Assembly (NCBI GenBank): GCA_002440665.1
Contig: DJUX01000030.1
Span: 9,709 to 73,708, forward strand
Length of the DNA stretch: 64,000 nucleotides
Direction of reading: 5' to 3'
Source of the DNA: Dechloromonas sp. UBA6271
Lineage (GTDB): Bacteria; Pseudomonadota; Gammaproteobacteria; Burkholderiales; Rhodocyclaceae
In this document: positions 41,271 through 49,268 of the stretch, one piece after another
Position numbering within the stretch: position 1 is the stretch's first letter
How the letters are laid out: each line of letters starts with the position of its first letter
Position numbers and translations under genes: made by a program
The notes under the pieces: generated by a model
The model's input: only the letters and a program-made list of their open reading frames with translations
What the model was told of the DNA's origin: nothing
The model's database searches: none

Positions 41271-42953
41271 ATGATGCAGAACCCCGCCGCCAAGTACCAC
41301 GCTTTTGCCCCGGTTCAGCTCGTCGACCGCAACTGGCCCAACAACACGATCACCCGGCCGCCGATCTGGATGAGCACCGACCTCCGCGACGGCAACCAGG
41401 CGCTTTTCGAGCCGATGAACGGCGAAAAGAAGATGCGCATGTTCAAGACGCTCTGTGCCATCGGCTTCAAGGAAATCGAGGTCGCCTTCCCGTCCGCCTC
41501 GGAAACCGAATTCGGCTTCGTGCGTGGCCTGATCGAAGGTGGCCACATTCCCGACGACGTCACCATAGAAGTCCTCACCCAGGCCCGCGAGCACCTCATC
41601 CGCCGCACCTTCGAATCGATCAAGGGCGCCAAACAGGCGATCGTGCACGTCTATAACGCAACCAGCAAAACCTTCCGCGACAACGTCTTCGGCATGAGCA
41701 AGGCGGAAGTTGTGGCCATGGCGGTCGACGCGGTCAAGCTCATCCGCCAGCTTGCCGACGCGATGCCGGAAACGAGGATTACGCTCGAATACAGCCCGGA
41801 ACTCTTCACCGCCACCGAACTCGACTTCGCCCTTGAAGTCTGCGATGCCGTGACCGCCGCCTGGGGCGCGACACCACAGCGCAAGGTCATCCTCAACCTC
41901 CCGACCACGGTCGAGATCGCCACGCCGAACATCTACGCCGACCAGATCGAGTGGATGCACAGGAATCTCGCGCGCCGCGACAGCGTCATCATCAGCCTCC
42001 ACCCGCACAACGACCGTGGCACTGCCGTCGCCGCTGCCGAGCTCGGCCTCATGGCCGGCGCCGACCGCGTCGAGGGCTGTCTTTTCGGCAACGGCGAGCG
42101 TACCGGCAACGTGGACCTCGTCACCGTCGCCCTCAACATGTACACGCAGGGCGTCCATCCCGGCCTCGATTTCTCCGACATCAACGCCGTCGCCCGCACT
42201 TTCGAACACTGCAGCCAGCTCCCGATCCACCCACGCCACCCATACGTCGGTGATCTCGTCTTCACGGCCTTCTCCGGCTCCCACCAGGACGCCATCAAGA
42301 AGGGGTTCTCCGCTCAAGAGGCGGATGAGCAATGGTCAGTGCCCTACCTCCCGATCGATCCGGCCGACGTCGGCCGCAGCTACGACTCGGTGATCCGCGT
42401 CAACAGCCAGTCGGGCAAGGGCGGCATCGCCTACCTGATGGAAACCGAGCACGGCGTGGTCATGCCGCGGCGCTTGCAGGTCGAGTTCTCCGGCGTCGTC
42501 CAGCGCCACACCGACACGCATGGCGGCGAAGTGAGCGCTGACGGCATCTGGACCATGTTCGCCCGGACCTACCTCGATGCCGACACGCCGGTCCGCTACC
42601 GCGAACATCACCTGTTCGAGCACGGCAGCGCCCAGGGCATTCGTCTCGCCGTCGATATCGGCGGTACGCCGCACCTCCTGACCGGCGAAGGCAACGGCCC
42701 CATCGATGCTGCGGTCCACGCCCTCCAGACGGCAGGAATCAGCGTGCAGGTGCGCAGCTACGAGGAACGCTCGATGGCGCCGAGCGGCGAAGCCGGCAAC
42801 GCGCAGGCCTGTGCCTTCATGGAAATCGCCGGCGGCGAGCGCGGCGAATGCTACGGCGTCGGTATCGACGGCAACATCGTCACCGCCTCGCTCAAGGCCT
42901 TGGTCAGCGGCATCAATCGCCTCGGCATCGGCCGTCTCGACCAGGCCGCATGA
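41271..42953 (+). CDS. leuA: 2-isopropylmalate synthase, long LeuA2 type
   Basis: The enzyme condenses acetyl-CoA and 2-oxoisovalerate in the first step of leucine synthesis. The 560-residue protein is of the longer group related to yeast Leu4 and actinobacterial LeuA. The catalytic N-terminal TIM barrel has the motif WMSTDLRDGNQALFEPM and the metal-binding HPHNDRGTAVAAAELGLMAGADRVEGCLFGNGERTGNVDL. The C-terminal LeuA dimer/allosteric domain lies beyond residue ~440 (GEGNGPIDAAVHAL). The start is ATG 41271 (or 41274) with CAGGAG upstream. It stands alone without other leu/ilv genes but opposite an Lrp-type regulator. A strong hairpin follows. Confidence 0.96.
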   Translation: MMQNPAAKYHAFAPVQLVDRNWPNNTITRPPIWMSTDLRDGNQALFEPMNGEKKMRMFKTLCAIGFKEIEVAFPSASETEFGFVRGLIEGGHIPDDVTIEVLTQAREHLIRRTFESIKGAKQAIVHVYNATSKTFRDNVFGMSKAEVVAMAVDAVKLIRQLADAMPETRITLEYSPELFTATELDFALEVCDAVTAAWGATPQRKVILNLPTTVEIATPNIYADQIEWMHRNLARRDSVIISLHPHNDRGTAVAAAELGLMAGADRVEGCLFGNGERTGNVDLVTVALNMYTQGVHPGLDFSDINAVARTFEHCSQLPIHPRHPYVGDLVFTAFSGSHQDAIKKGFSAQEADEQWSVPYLPIDPADVGRSYDSVIRVNSQSGKGGIAYLMETEHGVVMPRRLQVEFSGVVQRHTDTHGGEVSADGIWTMFARTYLDADTPVRYREHHLFEHGSAQGIRLAVDIGGTPHLLTGEGNGPIDAAVHALQTAGISVQVRSYEERSMAPSGEAGNAQACAFMEIAGGERGECYGVGIDGNIVTASLKALVSGINRLGIGRLDQAA

Positions 42954-42959
42954 CCGGTT

Positions 42960-42984
42960 GCCGGCTGCCTGGCAGGCAGCCGGC
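42960..42984 (+). other. perfect 10-bp hairpin after leuA
   Basis: Arms GCCGGCTGCC (42960-42969) and GGCAGCCGGC (42975-42984) with a 5-nt loop, 7 nt after the leuA stop. There is no T-run, so it is a transcript-end stem or a rho-assisted terminator rather than a classic intrinsic one. Confidence 0.6.
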
Positions 42985-43103
42985 ACCAGTCGCCAGAAGT
43001 TTGCCTCGGGCCGGCCATGGGGCAAATCATCGAACAACGGGCTTGCGGGAAGGCAACAATCGACTAGTATTTATCAGTCATCCACTTTTCCGTGCCCGCT
43101 GCC

Positions 43104-43445
43104 ATGAAAACCTCCTCTGCATCCTGGGCCGCAGTCGCCGGCGCCCTGACCCTCACTGCATGCGCCACGCCACCGGCGCAGGTGCTCGCCGGCATGGAAC
43201 CGCAGGCCGTCGACACGGCCTTGCAGCGTGGACGCTTCGACCTGCAATGCCCGAATGCCCAGCCGACGGTGCTGTCGCGGGAACTGCGTCCGCCGGCAAT
43301 TGAAACGTTCCGCTACTCCGGCGTTCAGCGCGGCGTATTCACCATTGGCATCAGCGGTTGCGACAAACAGATGACCTTCCAGATCGTCTGCCCCGATGGC
43401 GGATACGGCTGCTTTTCGGCCGACGGGCGCGAAAACGTCCGATGA
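43104..43445 (+). CDS. small lipoprotein, function unknown
   Basis: A 113-residue predicted lipoprotein: the signal sequence MKTSSASWAAVAGALTLTACATPP ends in the lipobox LTAC. The mature part has four cysteines besides the lipid anchor (FDLQCPNAQP, SGCDKQM, IVCPDGGYGCFSADG), which suggests disulfides in the periplasm. No family is recognised. It is the first of a row of four small envelope proteins on the plus strand. The ATG at 43104 was chosen because it begins the signal sequence; a GTG at 43092 is possible. Confidence 0.75.
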   Translation: MKTSSASWAAVAGALTLTACATPPAQVLAGMEPQAVDTALQRGRFDLQCPNAQPTVLSRELRPPAIETFRYSGVQRGVFTIGISGCDKQMTFQIVCPDGGYGCFSADGRENVR

Positions 43446-43553
43446 CAAACGGATCGAGTCGCCTGGCCGACTTGCGTTATCATGAAATCCGCATTGCGGC
43501 GGCAAGCTGCTGATCCGAACTGCAACAAAACCAATTCAACTGAGGAGGGCACC

Positions 43554-43994
43554 ATGTTCCAGAAAATCACATCCTATTTCTCCGCCATCGTCCTGGCCCT
43601 GACGCTCACCGCCTGCGCCAACACCGGCGGGCCGCAGGAAGTCGAAATCCGTACCGGCGTCATCGAGCAGATCACCCCGGTCGAATTGCCAAGTAATCAG
43701 CACGCCGGGGTCGGTGCCGTCGTCGGCGGTCTTGCCGGCTTGGGTATCGGCAGCCTGATCGGCGGCGGTACCGGGCGCGATGTCGCGATGGTGCTCGGCA
43801 CCGTCGGCGGCGCCGTCGCCGGGCACGCAGTTCAGCAGCGCTACGACAAGCCGGTCCCGGGCCAGCAGATCATCGTCCGCACCACCAGCGGCGTCCTGGT
43901 TTCGATAACCCAGCCGACCAATCCGAATCTGCGCAAGGGCGAGAAGGTCTATATCGAAGGCAGCGGCGAAGACGCCCGCGTCGTTACCCACTAA
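43554..43994 (+). CDS. SlyB/Rcp-like glycine-zipper outer-membrane lipoprotein
   Basis: A 146-residue lipoprotein with signal MFQKITSYFSAIVLALTLTACANTG (lipobox LTAC). It has a glycine-zipper membrane hairpin (GVGAVVGGLAGLGIGSLIGGGTGRDVAMVLGTVGGAVAGHAVQ, residues ~50-92), and a small C-terminal beta domain (GQQIIVRTTSGVLVSITQPTNPNLRKGEKVYIEGSGEDARVV). This layout is that of SlyB/PcpY-type proteins, which help outer-membrane integrity. GAGGAGGG precedes the ATG at 43554. Confidence 0.88.
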   Translation: MFQKITSYFSAIVLALTLTACANTGGPQEVEIRTGVIEQITPVELPSNQHAGVGAVVGGLAGLGIGSLIGGGTGRDVAMVLGTVGGAVAGHAVQQRYDKPVPGQQIIVRTTSGVLVSITQPTNPNLRKGEKVYIEGSGEDARVVTH

Positions 43995-44046
43995 GCCAAC
44001 CGGTGTTGCGCAGTTCCGGGCATCAGGAAATCGCTGCCCGGAACGC

Positions 44047-44059
44047 GTTGACCGCAACA
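44047..44059 (+). repeat. dispersed motif GTYGACCGCAR, intergenic copy
   Basis: GTTGACCGCAACA, 10 nt upstream of the lipoprotein ATG at 44069; third of the three non-coding copies of this motif. Confidence 0.5.
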
Positions 44060-44068
44060 GAGAGACAC

Positions 44069-44509
44069 ATGCTTCGCGCCACCCGCAAAAAGCCACATAG
44101 CCTTGCTTCCGTAACATCGCGCATCCGCCTGGCGGCGATTTCTGCCGCGCTACCCCTTGTTCTCGCCGCCTGTGCCAACGGCACCCAGGACCCCGAACTG
44201 ACGAACGTGATCGACGAGGCGCGGCGGGTACAAACGGAGATCGGCATCGCGCCCGACGCCGCCAGGCCCGATCCCGCCTATGAAGGCTTTCTCGACAAGG
44301 TGCAGAAAAACTGTCCGCTGGCCCGCATCGGTTCGCACAGCATCCGCTGGGAACTCCTGCAGGATCCATCCTTCCTGGACCTGACCTCGCGCTTCTACAA
44401 CGGCATCATTTCGCAGCAGAAATATATCGACACGTTGACCGGTTACTACAATGCGCCGGCCAGTTCGCCCGGCATCCGCTGCATCCTCGATCAATTGCCG
44501 AAGCAATAG
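44069..44509 (+). CDS. putative lipoprotein, function unknown
   Basis: A 146-residue protein with a long basic N-terminal region (MLRATRKKPHSLASVTSRIRLAAI) leading to a hydrophobic core and lipobox (PLVLAACANG). The mature part has two cysteines (VQKNCPLARIG, GIRCILDQLP) and no recognisable domain. The ATG at 44069 is the best start; a further in-frame frame to 44003 lacks a reason to be coding. It is likely part of the small-envelope-protein row, with the neighbours about 75-90 nt away on either side. Confidence 0.7.
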   Translation: MLRATRKKPHSLASVTSRIRLAAISAALPLVLAACANGTQDPELTNVIDEARRVQTEIGIAPDAARPDPAYEGFLDKVQKNCPLARIGSHSIRWELLQDPSFLDLTSRFYNGIISQQKYIDTLTGYYNAPASSPGIRCILDQLPKQ

Positions 44510-44596
44510 ATCGCCCCTCACCAAGGCCGCCAGCAATCGGTGGCAGCCAACTTTAACTGCCACCCCGGCAATCTCAACCCCCAACAGGAGTCACCC

Positions 44597-45178
44597 ATGA
44601 AAACAGCCGTAAAAGCTGCCGTCCTCGCCCTCAGTCTCGCCTTCGGCACCGCCTTCGCCGCCGATGCACCGGCGCCGGCAACCACCACGCCGGGCGCCGT
44701 CATCGCCGACACCACCCGTGTCGAAGCCGAAGTGATTGGCGTCGACAAGAAGTCGCGCACCGTTACCCTCAAGGGTCCGGAAGGCAATATCTTCGACGTC
44801 ACCGTCGGCAAGGCGGTCAAGAACCTGCCGCAGATCAAGGTTGGCGACCGCGTCATCGCCGAATACGCCGAAGCGCTGGCGCTCAAGCTGAAGAAGGGCG
44901 GCGGCCTGCGCGAAACAGTCGAAAAGACCGACATGCAGACCGCCAAGCCGGGCCAGAAACCGGGCGCCGTCAAGACGCGCGAGGTCGATTTCGTCGCCGA
45001 CGTGGTGGACGTCGACACCAAGGTTGGCACGGTGACCATCCTCGGCGCCAAGGGCCGCGTCGTCAAACTCAAGATCAAGGATCCGGCGGTGCTGGCCGAA
45101 ATCAAGAAGGGCGACCAGGTCGAGGGCAGCTACGTTCAGGCGACCGGCATCATCGTCGTGCCGCCCAAGGCCAAGTAA
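44597..45178 (+). CDS. periplasmic protein with two OB/SH3-like halves, function unknown
   Basis: A 193-residue protein with a signal peptide (MKTAVKAAVLALSLAFGTAFAAD). It contains two similar beta-rich segments: VEAEVIGVDKKSRTVTLKGPEGNIFDVTVGKAVKNLPQIKVGDRVIAEYAEAL and FVADVVDVDTKVGTVTILGAKGRVVKLKIKDPAVLAEIKKGDQVEGSYVQAT. The duplicated pattern (V..V...TVT..G..G....L....L..IK.GD.V...Y) indicates an internal repeat. It could bind metal or a small ligand, but nothing shows which. CAGGAG lies upstream of the ATG. A strong terminator follows. Confidence 0.78.
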   Translation: MKTAVKAAVLALSLAFGTAFAADAPAPATTTPGAVIADTTRVEAEVIGVDKKSRTVTLKGPEGNIFDVTVGKAVKNLPQIKVGDRVIAEYAEALALKLKKGGGLRETVEKTDMQTAKPGQKPGAVKTREVDFVADVVDVDTKVGTVTILGAKGRVVKLKIKDPAVLAEIKKGDQVEGSYVQATGIIVVPPKAK

Positions 45179-45207
45179 GCCTCGTCTCCAGCGAGACGCC
45201 CACACCG

Positions 45208-45233
45208 GGGCCGCCGTTCAGGCGGCCCTTTTT
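45208..45233 (+). terminator. rho-independent terminator with the opposing gene's stop in its loop
   Basis: Stem GGGCCGCC (45208-45215) / GGCGGCCC (45221-45228), loop GTTCA, then five T residues. The loop bases 45218-45220 are the stop codon of the convergent DUF3025 gene, so the two genes' ends are interlocked. Confidence 0.9.
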
Positions 45234-46003
45234 GTTGCCAGTCGCCCCCGCCGGAACTGCCAGGTGTCGTCGTAGTAGGCCGGATCGGTATTTTCCGGCG
45301 TCACGCCGGGAATGCCGAGCACCGGCAAGGGCTGGAAATCGCGCGGCCGGACATAGCGGCCGCTGGTCAATTCGGCCGCCAAACGGGCGTCGACCACAGC
45401 AAGCTGTTGAGCGGCCGGCAGTTGCAGCCAGACGTCGTCGACTTCATGGAGAACCGCCTTGGCCGTCAGCCCACGGAAAGGCTTGAGCAAAGCCTCGTAG
45501 GTGGCGTGGCCGAAGACGACGAAACGCATGTGGCGCTCGACCTCGGCGCGGCGCTCGACGAACAGCGTCTTCCACTGAAAATCGCGCAGCAGGTCGAGCA
45601 ATTCCGGCCGACTGGAGAGCACGACGATGCCGCATTCGTCGAAATGGGTCAGGGCGTCGCGCTCGCTGCCGCGCGCTTCGCCATCCGCCGTCATGGCGCG
45701 CACGTGGCGGGCGCTGACCGCCACCTTGGTCCGCGGAAAGCTCAGCCAGACCAGCACGTTGAACCAGTCATGCCAGTTGTCGGGCCGCGTCTCAACCTCG
45801 CCGCTTTCCCAGATCCGGCACTCGTAGGCCAGTCCGTCGGGGCGCGGCGGCACGAAACGGATGCGCTGGCCGTTGCCGGCGATGATCGGATGCCGCTCGG
45901 CCAAAGCCGCCACCGCTGCCGCATCGGGGCTAGGCGGCAGCTGCTCAAGCCAGCGCCGCAACGGGAAGTAGAGCGGCGAAGCAAATGCTTCGTGTGCAGC
46001 CAC
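45218..46003 (-). CDS. DUF3025 domain-containing protein
   Basis: A 261-residue cytoplasmic protein of the DUF3025 family, found mainly in beta- and gammaproteobacteria. Recognisable segments are YECRIWESGEVETRPDNWHDWFNVLVWLSFPRTK and FFVER-like WKTLFVERRAEVERHMRFVVFGHATYEALLKPFRGLTAKAV. The conserved histidines and aspartates in DNWHDWFN and ALTHFDECG hint at an enzyme, but no activity is established. It lies 21 nt downstream of pyrC on the same strand, possibly co-transcribed. Confidence 0.85.
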   Translation of the reverse strand: MAAHEAFASPLYFPLRRWLEQLPPSPDAAAVAALAERHPIIAGNGQRIRFVPPRPDGLAYECRIWESGEVETRPDNWHDWFNVLVWLSFPRTKVAVSARHVRAMTADGEARGSERDALTHFDECGIVVLSSRPELLDLLRDFQWKTLFVERRAEVERHMRFVVFGHATYEALLKPFRGLTAKAVLHEVDDVWLQLPAAQQLAVVDARLAAELTSGRYVRPRDFQPLPVLGIPGVTPENTDPAYYDDTWQFRRGRLATKRAA

Positions 46004-46024
46004 CAGCGGCTTATGTTCCAGTCT

Positions 46025-47056
46025 TCAGCGCACCTTCCAGGACAGCGTCTCGCCGGCGCGCAGCGGGACGATGGTGTCGCCGGTGATGTAAGGATAGTCG
46101 GCCGGCACCGTCCAGTTTTCCTTGACCAGCGTCACCGTGCCGCTGTTGCGCGGCAGGCCGTACCAGTCCGGGCCGTGGAAACTGGAGAAGGCTTCCAGCT
46201 TGTCGAGCGCGCCGGCCTGTTCGAAGGCCTCGGCGTACAGCTCGAGCGCCGCGTAGGCCGTGTAGCAACCGGCGCAGCCACAGGCGGCCTCCTTGGTCAT
46301 CTTCGCGTGCGGCGCCGAGTCGGTGCCGAGGAAAAATTTCTGGTTGCCGGAAATCGCCGCGGCAACCAGCGCCTCGCGGTGCGTTTCCCTCTTCAGCACC
46401 GGCAGGCAGTACCAGTGCGGCCGCACGCCGCCCTGGAAGATGGCGTTGCGGTTGTAGAGCAGGTGATGGACGGTGATGGTGGCAGCTACGGTCGACGGCG
46501 AATTCTGCACGAATTCCGCGGCATCTTTTGTCGTGATGTGCTCCATGACCAGCTTGAGTTTCGGAAAGCGCTGGATCAGCGGCAGCAGCACGGTGTCGAT
46601 GAAAACTTTCTCGCGGTCGAAGAGGTCGATCTGCGGATCGGTCACCTCGCCGTGCACCAGCAGCGGCAGGCCGACGCGTTCCATCTCGGCCAGCGTGTCA
46701 TAAGCCTTGGCGATGTCGGTAAGGCCGGCGTCGGAATTGGTCGTCGCCCCCGCCGGATAAAGCTTCACCGCCTTGACGAAGCCGGAAGCGGCTGCCTTGG
46801 CCACCTCGGCCGGTGGCGTGTTGTCGGTCAGATAGAGCGTCATCAGCGGCTCGAAACTGGCGCCGGCCGGCAGCGCGGCGACAATGCGGTCACGGTAGGC
46901 GGCAGCCTGGTCGACAGTGGTCACCGGCGGCTTCAGGTTGGGCATGACGATGGCGCGGGCAAACTGGGCAGCGGTATGGGCGAGGACAGAAACCAGGGCT
47001 TCGCCGTCGCGCAGATGGAGATGCCAGTCGTCGGGGCGGGTGATGGTCAGTTGCAT
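46025..47056 (-). CDS. pyrC: dihydroorotase PyrC
   Basis: A zinc amidohydrolase forming dihydroorotate in pyrimidine synthesis. The 343-residue protein is of the class II (E. coli PyrC) type. Metal ligands are in DDWHLHLRDG, the carboxylated lysine in VKLYPAGATTNSDAG, and histidines in LLVHGEVTD and LVMEHITTKDA. The catalytic aspartate is in FLGTDSAPHAKMTKE. It lies 28 nt after rsmI on the same strand. Confidence 0.97.
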   Translation of the reverse strand: MQLTITRPDDWHLHLRDGEALVSVLAHTAAQFARAIVMPNLKPPVTTVDQAAAYRDRIVAALPAGASFEPLMTLYLTDNTPPAEVAKAAASGFVKAVKLYPAGATTNSDAGLTDIAKAYDTLAEMERVGLPLLVHGEVTDPQIDLFDREKVFIDTVLLPLIQRFPKLKLVMEHITTKDAAEFVQNSPSTVAATITVHHLLYNRNAIFQGGVRPHWYCLPVLKRETHREALVAAAISGNQKFFLGTDSAPHAKMTKEAACGCAGCYTAYAALELYAEAFEQAGALDKLEAFSSFHGPDWYGLPRNSGTVTLVKENWTVPADYPYITGDTIVPLRAGETLSWKVR

Positions 47057-47084
47057 GTCGATTCTCTGGATGATTTCGCGAATT

Positions 47085-47921
47085 TTAGCTTTTCAGCGCG
47101 AGGGCACGGTCATAAAGCGCATTTTTCGCCACGCCGGTAATCGCCGACGCCAGCTTCGCTGCCTGCTTGGTCGACAGACCCTCGTCCAGCAGCAGCTTGA
47201 GCACGCGCTCGCCTTCACCGTCGTCGGCGCCGGCCGGGGCGCCGGAAACCAGCAGCACGAATTCGCCGCGCTGGCGGTTGGGGTCTTCCTTCAGCCAGTC
47301 GAGTGCTGCGGTCAACGGCCCGGAATGGATGGATTCGAACAGCTTGGTCAGTTCGCGAGCGATAACCAGCGTACGTTCGCCGAACACGGTCGCCATGTCG
47401 GCGACCGTTTCGAGAACCCGATGCGGCGCTTCATAGAAGACCAGTGCGCAGGGCTGCTGGCGCAGTTCTTCCAATACCTGCCGGCGTTGGCCGCCCTTGC
47501 TCGGCAGGAAGCCGTAGAACAGGAAATGCTCGTCGAGCAGACCGGAGGCGGACAAGGCCGTCGTCGCCGCGCAGGCGCCGGGCAGTGGCACGACCTTGCA
47601 ACCGGCGGCCCGCACGGCGGCGACGACACGGGCACCGGGGTCGGAAATGCCGGGCGTGCCGGCATCGGAAATCAACGCTACTGCTTCGCCGGCCTGCAGT
47701 TTCTCGACGATACGGGCAGCGGCTTCGTGTTCGTTGTGCTGGTGGGCAGGCAGCGTTCTGGCTTGCGACCCGAGCTGCTTCAGCAGCGGGCCGCTGTGGC
47801 GGGTGTCCTCGGCGGCGACCCAGGGCACCGTACGCAGGATTTCCTCGGCCCGGCGGGTCAGGTCGGCCAGATTTCCGAGCGGCGTCGGGACGACATACAA
47901 TGCAGCGGATTCTTCCGTCAT
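47085..47921 (-). CDS. rsmI: 16S rRNA (cytidine1402-2'-O)-methyltransferase RsmI
   Basis: RsmI 2'-O-methylates C1402 of 16S rRNA, completing the modification begun by RsmH (17.6 kb in this window). The 278-residue tetrapyrrole-methylase-fold protein has ALYVVPTPLGNLADLTRRA, AEDTRHSGPLLKQLG, the SAM loop ALISDAGTPGISDPG and VVPLPGACAATTALSASGL. The ATG at 47921 begins the conserved MTEESAALYVVPTPLGN; a longer frame overlaps the divergent yraN and is not coding. It is divergent from yraN across only 9 nt. Confidence 0.96.
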   Translation of the reverse strand: MTEESAALYVVPTPLGNLADLTRRAEEILRTVPWVAAEDTRHSGPLLKQLGSQARTLPAHQHNEHEAAARIVEKLQAGEAVALISDAGTPGISDPGARVVAAVRAAGCKVVPLPGACAATTALSASGLLDEHFLFYGFLPSKGGQRRQVLEELRQQPCALVFYEAPHRVLETVADMATVFGERTLVIARELTKLFESIHSGPLTAALDWLKEDPNRQRGEFVLLVSGAPAGADDGEGERVLKLLLDEGLSTKQAAKLASAITGVAKNALYDRALALKS

Positions 47922-47930
47922 TTTTCGGGC

Positions 47931-48293
47931 ATGCAGGCAAAAACCAACGATACCACCACGACACGCGGCCGCGAAGCCGAGGCGCGGGCGGCGCATTATC
48001 TGGAACGTTGCGGTCAACGCGTCGTGGAGCGCAATTTTCGGGTGCGCGGCGGCGAGATCGACCTCATCTGCCGCGACGGCAGGACGCTGGTTTTCGTCGA
48101 AGTTCGCCAGCGCAGCCGCAGCGATTTCGGTGGCGCCGCGGCCAGCATCACGGCAAGCAAGCGCCGCCGCATCGTCCTCGCCGCGCAGCATTACCTGCTG
48201 GGCAAGGCGGATTGCGACTGCCGCTTCGACTGCGTGCTGATCGATGGCGAGCGACTCGAATGGATCAGGAATGCGTTTGCTGCTGACGATTAG
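47931..48293 (+). CDS. yraN: UPF0102 family protein YraN
   Basis: A 120-residue endonuclease-like-fold protein. The core GREAEARAAHYLERCGQRVVERNFRVRGGEIDLICRDGRTLVFVEVRQRS contains the conserved E..A...L, GEIDLI and FVEVR elements of a PD-(D/E)XK-like site. Function in vivo is not established. The ATG at 47931 was chosen at the start of the conserved region; the open frame continues far upstream through rsmI, where it is an antisense shadow. It sits in the rsmI-yraN-diaA-dolP neighbourhood known from E. coli. Confidence 0.92.
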   Translation: MQAKTNDTTTTRGREAEARAAHYLERCGQRVVERNFRVRGGEIDLICRDGRTLVFVEVRQRSRSDFGGAAASITASKRRRIVLAAQHYLLGKADCDCRFDCVLIDGERLEWIRNAFAADD

Positions 48294-48636
48294 CCTGGCA
48301 CTGTGGCTGGCGGCCGCCCAGGCCGAAAGCGTTCGCCTGCTGGTGCAGAGCTCGCCGCTGGCCGGCAGCCAGTACTATGCCGTCGGCGAATTCTGGCGGG
48401 AAATGCGGATCGGCGATCCGCTGACCCTGATCCGCGAACCGAACAACCGCCACGACCGCAATGCCATCCGTGTCGAATGGCGCGGCCACAAGCTCGGCTA
48501 CGTGCCGCGCGCCGAAAACCGCGCGGTCGCCGCCGCGCTGGATGGCGGCGACAAGCTGGTCGCCCGCATCTCCCGTCTCACCGAGCACACCAACCCGTGG
48601 CGGCGGGTCGAGTTCGAGGTCTTCGCCGAGCTGTGA
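48271..48636 (+). CDS. secreted HIRAN-domain protein
   Basis: A 121-residue protein with a signal peptide (MRLLLTISLALWLAAAQA) and a single HIRAN domain (GSQYYAVGEFWREMRIGDPLTLIREPNNRHDRNAIRVEWRGHKLGYVPRAENRAVAAALDGG). HIRAN domains in helicases bind DNA ends, so an exported version must have another role. It overlaps the yraN end by 23 nt, with ATG 48271 set by the signal peptide, and is 41 nt ahead of diaA. It occupies the interval that separates yraN and diaA, where E. coli has no gene. Confidence 0.85.
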   Translation: MRLLLTISLALWLAAAQAESVRLLVQSSPLAGSQYYAVGEFWREMRIGDPLTLIREPNNRHDRNAIRVEWRGHKLGYVPRAENRAVAAALDGGDKLVARISRLTEHTNPWRRVEFEVFAEL

Positions 48637-48677
48637 TGTAGAATGCCCCGATTACTGGCCCCCAACTGCTGAAAAAC

Positions 48678-49268
48678 ATGGATCTGATTGCCCGCGTCGC
48701 CAAGCATTTCGAAGACAGCGCGAATACCAAGCTGAACGCCGTCGAACTGATGGCCGCCCCGATCGCCGCCGCCATCGAGACGATGACCCAATGCCTGATC
48801 GACGGCGGCAAGATTCTCGCCTGCGGCAACGGCGGCTCGGCCGGCGACGCGCAGCACTTCGCCGCCGAACTGATCGGCCGTTTCGAGGCCGAGCGCCAGG
48901 AACTGGCGGCCATCGCGCTGACCACCGACAGCTCGATCCTGACCGCCGTCGGCAACGACTACGGCTTCAATTACGTCTTTTCCCGCCAGGTCCGCGGCCT
49001 CGGCCACGCCGGCGACGTCCTGCTGGCGATTTCCACCTCCGGCAATTCCGGCAATGTCATCGAGGCGATCAAGGCCGCCCACGAGCACGACATGCGCGTC
49101 ATCGCGCTGACCGGCAAGGGCGGCGGCCTGATCGGCGAAATGCTGAAGGACGACGATATTCACCTCTGCGTGCCGGCCGACCGCACGGCGCGCATCCAGG
49201 AAACTCACCTGCTCGTCATCCATTGCCTGTGCGATGGCATCGACGCGCTGCTGCTGGGAGTCGAATGA
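48678..49268 (+). CDS. diaA: SIS-domain protein DiaA (GmhA-like fold)
   Basis: A 196-residue sugar-isomerase-fold protein. The phosphosugar-like site is GGKILACGNGGSAGDAQHFAAELIGRF and the LLAISTSGNSGNVIEA loop is intact. By sequence it could be either phosphoheptose isomerase GmhA or DiaA, the DnaA-binding initiation regulator. Its neighbours (rsmI, yraN, dolP in the same order as E. coli yraL-yraN-diaA-dolP) favour DiaA. The stop overlaps the dolP start. Confidence 0.82.
   Translation: MDLIARVAKHFEDSANTKLNAVELMAAPIAAAIETMTQCLIDGGKILACGNGGSAGDAQHFAAELIGRFEAERQELAAIALTTDSSILTAVGNDYGFNYVFSRQVRGLGHAGDVLLAISTSGNSGNVIEAIKAAHEHDMRVIALTGKGGGLIGEMLKDDDIHLCVPADRTARIQETHLLVIHCLCDGIDALLLGVE

Noticed and set aside
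42960..42984. Classic rho-independent terminator after leuA
   Set aside because: The stem is perfect but is not followed by a T-run, so it is reported only as a hairpin.
45407..47140. A 577-codon plus-strand frame opposite pyrC and DUF3025
   Set aside because: Both minus-strand genes are well-supported families; the antisense frame arises from codon bias.
48678..49268. Calling the SIS protein phosphoheptose isomerase GmhA
   Set aside because: The fold is shared, but the rsmI-yraN-dolP neighbourhood is that of DiaA; rfaE2 lies 13 kb away and is not linked.
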